Notes under the pieces: generated by a model
Told to the model about the DNA's origin: nothing
Databases searched by the model: none
Seen by the model: the letters and a program-made list of their open reading frames with translations, nothing else
Part shown: positions 34,701 to 46,900 of the stretch, one piece after another
Layout: every line of letters begins with the position of its first letter
Numbering within the stretch: the stretch's first letter is position 1
Source: Owenia fusiformis
Taxonomy: Eukaryota > Annelida > Polychaeta > Sabellida > Oweniidae
NCBI GenBank assembly: GCA_903813345.2
Contig: CAIIXF020000008.1
Location: 20,506,822 to 20,570,821 of the forward strand
Direction: 5' to 3'
DNA length: 64,000 nt
Translations under genes and position numbers: made by a program

Positions 34701-36954
34701 ATTGCAAATTCTATGTCCCTGAAATCTGTTTGTGGCAATATCAATTTAGTAGCTGCAGTCACTGATACACCAGAGCAAAATACAGGCGCCACATATGCAA
34801 CTGATCATATTAATTTATTTAAAAATCAAAGATAGTGTTGGACCAGCAATTTTCATGATAATAGGTCGGATTTCAATAGAATTGTAATTGCTCAATGAAT
34901 TACTTTAACAAAAATTTGCATTTCATTTGTGTTTTTTGGCTCACACAGTGAGCCTATGGGATCGACCAGGCGTCCATCCGTCCGTTGGTCCGTCCGTCTG
35001 TCCGTCCGTTGGTCCGTCTGTCAACATTGGCCGCACAAATTAAAACTGCTATTCGGATTGAGTCATATCCGCAGTCATTTTATGCATATCCATAATGCCT
35101 ATTTGACCTATTATCGCCATTTCCCGGTTTCCGAGAAATTGCTGATTTTGACATCAAAAAGTCAAATTCAGGAAACTTTCTCATGTATAAAGTCAATGGC
35201 AGGTTTTGTGATTGACAAGTTTCTCAAAGTTTGCCTTATGCTTGATCATTTCTTGCAATGAATTACATCATTACTAGATTTAAGCATTCCTACATATTGC
35301 TCAATATATGTCAGCATCAAATTTTTACCGTTTTTGAGATATTTGACGTAAAAAAAACAGAAAAAATAAGTTATTTTTCAACTTGCTTCAATTTGACCAA
35401 TTTTTTGAAAGGTCAAAAAATGTTGATTTTTCAAATTGATTTTTGGATGTAAATTTTGGTCAGCTTAATCACAAAAGACCTTACTCAGCTCTAAATAAGT
35501 TAAATTTTCAAGGTCAAAGGTCATCAAACTAGGTCACACAACTGTGCTGTCTAAGTTTCTCAAAGTTCTAGACTTCAAATCCAAATTAATGTTTTTGTTT
35601 GAAAGTCAGAATATACATTCCTCTGAAGGTTCCAAACTGTGTGAGCACAGGACCGTGGGTCCTATTTTTTATTCAAAGTGAACCATTGTAATGACATTAT
35701 AAACTTCAGTGAATCACCAATGGTAAATAATCAAATTCTTTACAATTAGTCATTCAAAGAATACACACACATTTCATTAGATATATGTACCTATTGTTGT
35801 TAAGGAAACCTAAGTGACCGTGTAAACTGGCATTTTCCTGGCGATGGATGTAAATTCAGTTCAAATTAGTATTCTTTCCTATGGCTCATGTTGTTTCCAA
35901 TGGTAGTAAAATTGTCCATAGGGTCAATCGACTTTTAAGTTACAATGTTTATATTATGAAATCCTAAATTTTTCTATTAATCAATATGATAAATCAAACT
36001 TCAGTTTTCTCCAAAGAATTATTCAAAAAGAGATCCATTAAATTTTTATTTCCAGATGCGTGGAACTAAGAAAGTATCTGTTTGGCCTGTAGGACTTGTT
36101 GGAAAGTTAAGATATGAAAGTCCTATTGTTGTCAATGGGAAGGTAAGTTTGAATATAATTATTTCTTAAGTAAACCCATCTATCAAGTACTTGACCTTTA
36201 TATGTTCAATTTTACCAACTTATGATCAGAACCCCTTTTTGGGTTCTCTCGCAGTGATGCAAACCCAAAAAATCGCACCCCTTGACATTTGCTGGCTACA
36301 CCCTGTGTATTATATTGAAATGTTGCAATATAAATAAAATGTATGTAAATTATTTCAGGTTACAGGCTGGCATACATACTGGATGCCTGAACGTGACTTT
36401 GCTCTAGACATGGCAGGATTTGCAATCAACATAGAGTTGCTATTTGACAAGCCACTTGTGCAGTTTGAGTATGAAGTAAAGAGGGGTTATCAAGAAACTA
36501 CTCTTCTTCGGGGGTTTGTCACAAAGGAAGAATTGGAACCATTGGCTGATAATTGTAGAAAGGTAAGACAGTATACAGTTTTCTTGAAATAATTTTGTTG
36601 AAACATATTTCATTATTTATAAATATGTTTTGGTACTTTGTAAAATAGGACCTGTAAAAAAATTTCTGACAACTGAACTGACGATTTAAAACTAGCATTT
36701 TTTCATTGTTTACAAACATGTACAGTTTGTCAGTTTGTGTAAATATGAATCATTTTAGAAAGACTAAATAGAAAGAAGAATAACGGAAATATGCTACATC
36801 TAACACATGTTCAAAGAAACTTTTGTAAACTTTATATTTGATTCTATTCCAGGTCTTGGTGTGGCATACACGAACAGAAAAGGCAGATTTAAGGAATGAA
36901 GAAAAATTAAAAAAATATGGAAAGCCTCCATCTGATCTTACAATTGAAGTGTAA
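31782..36954 (+). CDS. B3GAT3: Beta-1,3-glucuronosyltransferase, GlcAT-I type
   Basis: Five exons: 31782-31866, 33182-33768, 36056-36142, 36359-36562, 36853-36954; 354 residues (human B3GAT3 335). A Golgi type II enzyme that adds glucuronate to galactose, completing the tetrasaccharide linker of glycosaminoglycans. Exon 1 encodes a short basic tail (P-R-R) and the membrane anchor (~9-28). The catalytic domain begins P-Y-I-Y-A-I-T-P-T-Y-T-R-P; the metal-binding D-D-D is at 212-214 in F-A-D-D-D-N-T-Y-D; W-P-V-G-L-V-G and G-F-A-I-N follow; the likely base is Glu299 in G-Y-Q-E-T; the C-terminus has V-L-V-W-H-T-R-T-E-K. The exact paralogue is inferred, since invertebrates often have one or a few GlcATs. 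A poly(A) signal AATAAA lies at 37049-37054. Confidence 0.92.
32260..32291. repeat. GCGCCCCCCA hairpin in B3GAT intron 1
   Basis: GCGCCCCCCA and TGGGGGGCGC are perfect 10 bp arms around a 12 nt AT-rich loop. It looks like the end of a TIR element. A C15 run lies at about 32754-32768. Confidence 0.6.
33801..33966. mobile_element. Small MITE, CAGTGTTCTCC ends
   Basis: Left CAGTGTTCTCC-x-x-AGAATTTTTTCT and the right inverse GCATGTTCTCCCTAGAACTT. The interior repeats CAAGTGGGT near both ends. About 165 bp, just after B3GAT exon 2; the plus frame through it is not coding. Confidence 0.55.
34937..35670. mobile_element. Hairpin-ended element with (GTCC)n tract
   Basis: The left end GGCTCACACAGTGAGCC folds as a 7 bp hairpin and is followed by CGTCCATCCGTCCGTTGGTC repeats. 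The right end has GTGTGAGCACAGGACCGTGG then GTCCT, where AGGACC-GTG-GGTCCT is a second hairpin. CTCACACAGT is inverted between the ends. Frames inside (110 and 64 codons) are not protein-like. In B3GAT intron 2. Confidence 0.6.
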
Positions 36955-37616
36955 TACTTGTTTTTTTAAGATTGGCATCTTTCATCTAGTTTGCTCAATG
37001 AACTATGTATGATATAAAGATATATGTACTATATTCTGTTATTAATTCAATAAATGATGGAATTCATTTAAACGTTGGATACGAATTGTAAATAAGAGAC
37101 ATGAAGAGAAGATCTGAAATTAGTATGAATAGTAAAATCTGGTATTTCCATACTTAAAGTTGCTCAACCCCTTAGTAATCTGATCCTCAACATTCAACCA
37201 AAAATATGTAGTGAATCAAATGTACATGTACATTTAGCTAACACTTATGGTTGGCTATGAAACATATCTAGGCTTGAAAAAATTGCTAGTACCAGAAAGT
37301 AAGCACATTTTAAGAATCCTGAGACAGAACAATCTCATAGGTTTCGGAATTTGAAACTCATGTTGCTTACGAGGTAAGCAATTTTTTCAAGCTTATACAT
37401 TTTCAGAATAGGTTTTTATCATAGCCAGTCAATAGTAGAAGTTACAGGGTGCTGCAAATTGTTTCAGGAGTTATTCAGAGGTTGAGCCACTTTAAGAATG
37501 TTCCTGTTGTACTTTAGTAACCAGTATAAATTATGATATACTTTTACTTTATATTGAAATTTTGTTAAGGTACTGGCATGAATAATATTTATGGTAGCAT
37601 TTATAATGTTGAATTT

Positions 37617-37745
37617 TTAAGTCACCACAAGAAGTGGTGAGATATTGTTATGGTCTCCAATTTTTTGTGTCTGCGGTTGGCGTCTGGCATTCGGTGTCTT
37701 GAATAAATGGCAGGTAGTGACATTCAGCATGTTAGGCCTTATATA
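37617..37745. repeat. TGTCACCAC hairpin-ended repeat, copy C
   Basis: AAGTCACCACAAGAAGTGGT then GAGATATTGTTATGGTCTCC, ending GGCAGGTAGTGACATTCAGC. Same orientation and layout as copy A at 21054. Confidence 0.6.
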
Positions 37746-39205
37746 TCTTTGTTACTCTTTTTGTATTTGTCTAATAAGAGATGGATGAGGTTAGATTTGT
37801 AGATTGACAAAATATAGTGAGCTAGTCATGTAAGCATTATCATGCTTGGAGATGACTGAAAGAATAAGAACCAACAACCAATAGGAAGTTGGAAGGATTT
37901 TATAGGGCAACTCAATTAAAATATTTATCTCCGTTTTATTGACATGAAATGATGAGTGGCAATGTATACATGTATAGGGTAGAATTATACTCTATCCATC
38001 TTAACTGAGGATATGGGAAGTAGTACAAACCCATTGTATGCTCAGGCCTTTATTGATGTTAATTTTCTGTAACGCAGGATTTTCTGACCAGCTGTCCAAG
38101 ATTTTCATTTTCCACTTTATGCAAAAAATACTGATCAAAGTGAAAAATGATACCTCTAAACAGCAATTTTATTTGTAAGGGAGTTACTTGTCTGATTTTG
38201 GATAATCATTATTGGTCCCTTTTTTCCTACCATTGACTCCCATGTTACAGAAACCTTAAAATGTGAACACCTTGCAATTTGAACAGCGATATTTGAAAAA
38301 TTAACCTGTCTAATATACTTGAAAAAATGGTAAAAGTGTCCTCCTAATCCAAACCATTTTAGCTTTCCATTATATTGTAATGTATTGTAAAATGTTAAAA
38401 CATTGTTTATAAATAACAATTTCATTTATTTTACATTTCATTTTTACATTCTTTACATAGACATTGTCATTATTACCAGTATATGAATCAATTTATGTAT
38501 ACATGAATATACCATTTATTAAACTACAAATAACATTTTGATGTATCATTGTATAAAATATGTGGTTTTACATCATGTAAATGCAAAATGTTTGTTAAAC
38601 AATCTTGAATCAACAAATATGTAATAAACGTAATATCAACAAATGTACGAAATTGTTCGGGTTATTTACGGATGGTTCACTATAATGTATAATTTTGTGA
38701 GATTTCAAAGAATAAGCCAAATGAAAAAGTTGGAAAACAGTATAGCAGTGATATAAAATACAGGTACATGAAATACATAGCCTACAAAACAATTAATAAG
38801 ACATACAATACATACAGTATCAATAGAAAATGATTCAAGGACACGAGTTAAAGGAACCATATGAAGTCAAGGAAAATGATTAAAATAAATGATTAAACTA
38901 TATTTTCAAACTTTACATGAGGCCTTTAAGGACTTAAGGTTATCCTACAATTTTTGGCTTTCTTTTTAAGACATCACATAGTTTACAAATCTACAGGAAA
39001 GGGTTAAAATAAATTAGTCAATTTATACATTCTACATTGCATACCTCAAGACAATTCCAAAAGTAGACTAAGTATCAACTAAAACAAATGATACTGTAAT
39101 AACCATTCAATGTCAATATAAATATACAAGTGATCACAGGTATCTAAATACATATAAAGTTTGAGCCTTATTCCAATTATCCTTGCAAAAACATGCATAT
39201 AATAA

Positions 39206-39252
39206 TTAAAGGCCCTGCACACAGTTGTTTAAACTTTATATGGGGCCTTTAA
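39206..39252. repeat. Palindromic TTAAAGGCCC unit
   Basis: TTAAAGGCCC at the left and GGGGCCTTTAA at the right, 47 bp in all, with AAACTTTATATGGGGCCTTT. The same phrase ends the element at 57319-58116 and occurs near 38905. Confidence 0.5.
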
Positions 39253-40944
39253 CATTTATTTTTGACATCGCAGAATAAAAGTGAATAAAATGCCACAATA
39301 TACAGATATCAATGTCAACTTAACCTTTGGAGGAAGTGCAACTTATAAAAATCAATGTACAGAACTAGCATACTACATGTATGTTTACCAATAAGACATA
39401 TCTGATTTAATGTTAAAAGTAATGTCAAAACATTGATGTATACAAGCCTATAGAATGATAGATGACAGCGTTTAACTGGTATATTTGCATTCAATATTCA
39501 TTCTTTGAAAATTATAATATTGGATTTTCATCCATGTAAGTTGCATAGATATTATTTTTTACGTGATTACTAATATTGCAAAATTTTTAGTTTGTGGGAG
39601 CATATTTTTTACATGTAATCAAAAGAGCCTAGACCCGACATCTGTCACAAAGTGTCACTTAAAGTGACTTAAAATGATTGACTCAACTACAAAGAAGACA
39701 CTGCTGTTTTGACACCACCCCTAAGGTAAGATAACAACTACCCTGGGAAAATTAAATCCACAAACTTGCTCCAAAAGAGCATTGCAAGAGGCTTTTTAAA
39801 CCATAAACATTCAAATAATATAAATACGTAGCAGTTAGCCAAATGGGGTTTCTAAAACCCAAGATAATATAATTACATCAGCTACTAGAGATTCAACCCA
39901 GGCATTATACATGACTAAATACAAGCTATTTTTATTTGTAAGAATACATTTGTAACATTAGCATCTTATATCAAAGATTACCATTGATTAGTATTACAGC
40001 TGTTATGTGTATTTTATCAACTAATAAAAATGCTTACAAATATATGTTAATATAATACAGTATTCAAATTGTTAATGAGATACTCGTATGTAATATAATG
40101 TAGTTGTGATAGCCTATCGGCAACTACTCCTAATTTGTAAATGAGATAAAACTTGTACATGTACATGTAAGTTTTACTCTACAGTTAATATATTCATATA
40201 AATTATCTAAAATATTTATTTTTAATTGAAAGATCCAGTTAGACCTCTGTAGTATCAGGGTTTATTAGATAAAATCAGATAAATGTGCAGAGTGCATTGG
40301 ATTTGAACCTCCGGGGTTTTATCGAGGTATTATCGGTCATGTGCTTTTCAAGAATGACTAATTGTGGTTTGAACGTGGTCACACTTAGATAAATAGCCTG
40401 CTTATATAAATGCATTATTTAACTTACTTTGTAGATGCAATGACCAGTTATACTGAAAAATTGCTCCCAAAGCACATTTCACCCTATTATTCATCAATTA
40501 TGTTTAACAAATCTCCTTCTCCAACTCCTTGTGAAAAATAACCAGCTAGCCTAGTCTGGTCAACTTGATGTCAACAAGAGCGCATTCTCATTGGCCACAA
40601 ATATTAATGCATATACATGTGTAAAAAATATCAATTTGTTTTTTAATGTAAGACTGCACTGATACAAACTTTTACAATGAAATTTTGAATGCATTTAATA
40701 CATTTTTAATGATAACAGTTTCATCCTGAGTGATTTCATGTTATGTCACTATAATTCAATGTCAACAGCTGGCAAGGGAAAAAGTTGAAGGTTATTGCCT
40801 ACATTGTCATTACTAGGTATATAACTAAGAAAATATGAGAAAGAAAACACAGTTTTTTAGACCTTAATTACAATCCGTATTCATTTATGTGCAGTGGTCG
40901 GACTTGGAACTTTCCTACATAACAGACTAATGGGAAGGCATGTA

Positions 40945-43900
40945 TCATTTAGTATTTTGTTTCTTAAATCCAAAAGTCTCTGCAAAAGAGAAACAATCCC
41001 GTTCCTTTGAATCAGACCTTCTCCTACCCCCCTCAGTGGGGGGTGACTCTGACCCTGAAGCCCCTGCTAGCCTGGAACCCACACTGCTACGTGACCTTTC
41101 CTGGGTTAAATCCACAGTCCTGTGAGCACTCCCCCCAGGGGATGTCTTAGGTCTGTCTAAGTCTATAGATCTATACTCATAGCCAGGAGGCAGAGTTTGT
41201 TGTAAAGCAACTGGGGTAAGCCACTCTTTAGGTATTGCTTTTTCTATAAATGGTATACATGAACTGACATAAGCCAATCTGTTCACCCAGCTAGGCAGCT
41301 CCTTCCCAACCAGGATCTGGAAGTAAAATAGTTCAGTATAGCTGATTTGAAACAAAAGCAATTCCATTTAACTAACCTGTAAGTAAAGGTAATGCAGTTA
41401 AACGGATCTGTTCGTTAATTTTATTCCATTTAGCTGACTTGTAAGTAAAGGTAATGCAGTTTAGCGGATCTGTTCATTAATGTAATTCCATTTAGCTGAC
41501 TTGTAAGTAAAGGTTATGCAGTTTAGCGGATCTGTTCGTTAATGTAATTCCATTTAGCTGACTTGTAAGTAAAGGTAAAGCAGTTAAGTTTAGCGGATCT
41601 TTTCGTTAATGTAGTTCCATTTAGCTGACTTGTAAGTAAAGGTAAAGCAGTTTAGCTGATCTGTTAGTAAATGTAATTCCATTTAGCTGACTTGTAAGTA
41701 AAGGTAATGCAGTTTAGCGGATCTGTTCGGTAATGTAATTCCATTTAAATGACTTTTAAGTAAAGGAAATGCAATAGCTATATAATTTAGTTCTACAACA
41801 TCATGCATAGAAAATATTTGGTAACTCCCAATTAATTAATTTAAATCTTTTTATCAAGTGACCTCTCTTACAACTGTAACAAGTTTAAAATTGCAAATGT
41901 GGACACATGTAATTTGTATTTTAATATTTCATTGTTTTTGATGTTTCTTAGTCAGAATTTGTATAAAATAAGAAATTATAGCAAGTTGAGAATAATTCTA
42001 ATTCTGTACATGCCCATTGTTGGGTAAAAAGATCTCAGGATATTTTATGTTTGACATGGGGTTAAATTTCTTACAAATACTTCCATGAAATCCATCTGAT
42101 CCTTTAAAGGGAAGCTATGCCAAACTGATCCTTTAAAGGGAAACTATGCCAAACTGATTCCTTAAAGAAATCTATGCAGATTCTTTAAAGGGAAACTATG
42201 CCAAACTGTCTCCTTAAAGAAATCTATGCCGATTCGATAAAGGGAAGCTATTGCCAAACTGATTCTTTAAAGGGAAGCTATGCCAAATGTATTCTTTAAA
42301 GGGAAACTATGCCAAACTGATTCCTTAAAGGGAAGCTATGCCAATTCATTAAAGGGAAGCTATTTCCAAACTGATTCTTTAAAGGGAAACTATAAGCCAA
42401 ATGTATTCTTTAAAGGCAAACTATGCCAAATTGATTCCTTAAAGAAATCTATGCCGATTCGTGAAAGGGAACCTATTGCCAAACTGATTCTTTAAAGCAA
42501 AGCTTAATGCCCAAATATCTCTATACCTGAATGAGACCAGAGGTGAAATGGTTACAATTCCTGTTCAGTAGATGGTACTGATTTCCCCTGAAGTCCTTCC
42601 CAAACTGGTCAACTATTTTCTTTACATCTTCCACTGTAAAATCTGTCTTGCCGACTTCAATAGATTGCCTAAAAACATGAAAAATACAATATTCAAGTTT
42701 TCCTCTGGTTAAAGAGAAATTATCAATAATTATCTGTGTCATATTTCTCATTCTTTGATTGGATAAACACAGGTCACATGACAAAAAATATGACATAGTA
42801 TTTCCTTGTGATGCTTTCCTTTCGAAGGGTAAATATTTTCTAGTTTCAATATATCTCCTTCAGAATTAAATGGGATATTGCGTTAAGGACTTACTTGAAT
42901 TTAAACTGTTCCCCAAGATCCTCTGCATCACCAGGCTCAATCTCAAACACTCCACTGAATGGGAATGGATGGCCACCATAGGCATATTCTGAAAAACACA
43001 TTAACACAATGTAAGCAGTGAGCTCATTGGTCGGTGCACTACCCTCTGAGAAGGATCCATTATCAAACACTTTGACAGTCACCCAATTAAAGAGCCTTAC
43101 AGAGCCATGCTAATGTAAACACATTAACACAATTTAAGCAGTGAGCTCATTGGTCATTGGTCGGTGCATTTCCCTCTGAGGAGGATCCATTATCAAACAC
43201 TTTGGCAGTCACCCAATCAAAGAGCCTTACAGAGCCATGCTAATGTAAACACATTAACACAATGTAAGCAGTGAGCTCATTGGTCACTGGTCGGTGCACT
43301 TCACTCTGAGGAGGATCCATTATCAAACAATTTGGCAGTCACCCAATCATAGAGCCTTACAGAGCCATGCTAATGTAAACACATTAACACAATGTAAGCA
43401 GTGAGCTCATTGGTCATTGGTCAGTGCATTTCCCTCTGAGGAGGATCCATTATCAAACACTTTGACAGTCACCCAATCAAAAAGAGCGACAGAGCCATGC
43501 TATTTACATATTACAAGCATGAACAGGAATTGCCATGGATGAGAAAAAAAAGACAAATTGAGTTCTACTTCTAACTCGTTCTACCAAGTCAAGCAGAAAA
43601 CAAGTAAATCAGTTAAGGGTAATATTTAGTTTCAGTAATGCTAACTCTTACCAATGTATACTCCAAATATTGTTTGTTCTGTTGTATTGATTCGTAAGTG
43701 AGACTACAGTTTGTCTTGAAATATAATATATCATGAATCTTGAATGTACTCAACCAGTGTTCTCCTTTTTTTAACAAGAACAATACTTTTTAATAAACTA
43801 ACTTATTTGACCTCTATCATCAGTTTATCATCTTGTAACAGCCCCAATGCAGTCAATATCCATTAATATATTTTGTATACAAGCCTATCAAGTATCAACG

Positions 43901-46900
43901 TATTGATCCATAGTTACTTTGTATGTTCTTTTAAGCTGAGATATAAAGTTAAATCAACCAGGAGATTCAACATGCAAAATTACATTTATTTATTTCTCAG
44001 AAAATAGGGTAGGTCGGGTTGACATAAAGGTTCAATCTGTCACAGGGAGATGAAAATTATGTCAAACAATGTTTACAATTAATCAACCAATATGTGCTTT
44101 GTAAACCCTCTCAAATAAACTCAATCTGTAACAATCTACATGCATTAAAAACTTGTCCATGAAATGTTAAAATCTATGCGTTTTCCTGAAATATTGAGTG
44201 GAAATTGATTAGGTTTTGATGAAGGTACGAGTTAAAGTTTCTGAAATTAGAATTATTTTTGAGGAAGTGCTCTCTGACTCTACTATTCTAAAATCTTAGG
44301 TTATTGTATAATCTAGAAAATAAAAGCAATTGTGTAATAACATAGTTATAGAAAAGTTAAGAATTGTAAGAAATGCAATTATTATGTATAAAAGCCAAGT
44401 AAAAAATTCAATTTTATATTCTAAGAGTAAAACATCCATATATTGATATTCTCTGAGAGTAAATTATGCATACAAACCATATTATCATAAACACCTTATA
44501 GATATGCTTACAAAAATCTATAAACATATCAAAAATAAATCAAAGTTGCTTTGAACTGTACTCAAGTGAATGTAGGAATAATGGAAGAATTTTCTAACTT
44601 AATAAGGCACAACCTGCCAATATTTGATCAAGATATCCATACCGGCTATCAGAGGGGGGGGGGGTGTAAGGTTAATTTAATCTTATACAAGAATGATGTC
44701 TATTAAGGAATAAGAATATCAACCTTCTTGATTGAAAAATAGAAACTGAGATAAAACAAGGCATTGATGACATGCAAAATGTCACCACCTGCTATTTGTT
44801 ACAGATGCTGAACACCAACCACCAGATGCCGAACACCAACCACCAATGCCAACTGCTGAACAGTGAAACTCAATGGTGAAAGGACATACAATTACTGCCC
44901 CCATCATTAGTCCTAATTAGAGCCATAAGAGCTGTGATCATTTCAACCTTGTATCAAATAATTGACTTTACATCGAATGACATAAACAAATGATGCTTCT
45001 GCCTGAAAATGAAGCATTCTGTATCAGTTCTTATTTTCTGCTCAGTTTGTATAAAATTCAATTTGAATGTAATATCTGCCAAAATAATCTCGTTTACAAC
45101 CTTGGTTCTCTCTCTCCTTCAATTACATGATGAAAGAGATGTGTAGAAATCCCACCTTACTCTATTAACCCTCCTAGTTTGAATGATCACCATAGCATCT
45201 TGGGAATATCAAGCAATACTATCTGTAGCTCTCTTCTACAAAACAGCTCAAAGGAAAGCTGCATCAAGAAAATGATAGCATGTCAAAGCTGTAATGAAAA
45301 TCAGCGGGAGAATAAGATCTCAGTGTATGTAATTTAACAACAGTTTTACAACATTATGGCAACTCTAATTCAGTTAACATTTTTAAGTGTCTTTCCATCA
45401 AAAAATGTTTTATACCGAATGTTTGCAATGAAATATTACTCTTATATCATGAGATGAATTCTGTAGAACTGTAGAATAGCACCATAACTATTCAGTTTAC
45501 AACAAGGAGTAATCAAGACCCACTTAAAAATAAGAACTTAACAATAAACACTCACTCTGATCTATCAAATCCTCTTTGAGATATGCAGAAAGGAGCTATG
45601 GATACACCATGATAAATACCAAATGATGACTTTTAGTACAATACAATTTTTTTGGTAGACTATATCAAATAAAAGAGGAAGTCAAAATCAATGGATAATA
45701 TGTCCTTGAGCATATAAACAGGATTTATAGAGGCAATATTGGCCAATCAATTTGTTGGGAATGGTACAATCATCATGGTTCGTGTCCTTGATCACCTAGT
45801 CATGAAATGTTTTCACTGTTCTATGAAAGTTAATATGTAACATGGACATGTTGTCCAATCAAGGATGATTAGATGAGCACCTCTATAATTTTATTACAGT
45901 AAAACCTGTCTTGGTGAACACCTCTCTCTAGTGAACACCCGTCTCTAGTAGACACCTTTCCTCTGCGCATACTCTACTGATTTCTGAATTACCCTCTCTG
46001 AAGTGAACACCTACCAACACTGAACATTTTTTTCACGGCAAATTTTTTTTTTCTCGGCAAAAAATATTCAATATACAGAGGTTTTACTATACATATGTAT
46101 GTAAAAACAGGATCTTTCCCGCATGCGCGCACACAGGTATTTTTATTTTTGGAAACCAGATCAAAAAAATGTTTTCTCATAATAATTTAATGAAGGATCA
46201 AATTTGTTAAATACACTAGAGATACATTTATTTAGTTTAAAATAAGCTGAGATCATCTTTTGATCCTCTGGAAATGAAATCATAACATCAAAATAATTAA
46301 TAGATGACCAGGCCCCTAATAGTCTAATTGATAAGTCAATGTTTATTAAGACTTAATTTCCCAAGTTGCATTGTCTCATAAGTCTAGTCAGAGACACAAA
46401 GTTGTGGTGTAAAATCATCTATACTTCTTGTGGCACAAGAGACTTATCATTCATGATTCATATAGTGATCACAATCAACCATATACTATATTACACTCTA
46501 TCAATTAACTAATATAGTGCTGAGGTGCCAGGAAATATGATACAACAGTGGCATTTCTAATGAATGACCAGACCCATCAGTATAACATATCGTATTCTCT
46601 GTAATTAACGCCTGGGGCATTTAGAAAATTGAAAATACATCCTTCAGACCGTTCTAATAAGCACCCATATAAGAAAGAAGTAAAAAATCCCAGGGAATTT
46701 CATGCATGGTGATTTTTTGCAACATCAAAACAAAGTAACAGCATATTTTTACAATAATGATAAGTATTGTTATTGGAGAGATTACGGTAAAGATCGCTAA
46801 AATAAATTGAAGGAATTGTTTTCCCTCCAATTATCTTCCATATTTCTACTGGAGACTGTTGAATACCGATCTAGATGCGAGTAGACATAATCTTGATTTA

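Larger units (their letters stand above)
36955..40944. other. Intergenic, B3GAT 3' end to DESI2 3' end (convergent)
   Basis: AT-rich, no gene recognised. It holds hairpin-ended repeat copy C (37617-37745) and two pieces of the TTAAAGGCCC family (about 38905-38928 and 39206-39252). DESI2's 3' UTR must lie in the right part. Confidence 0.5.

Noticed and set aside
34929-35452. Frames of 110 and 64 codons in B3GAT intron 2
   Set aside because: They read through the (GTCC)n tract of a mobile element with no protein-like composition.
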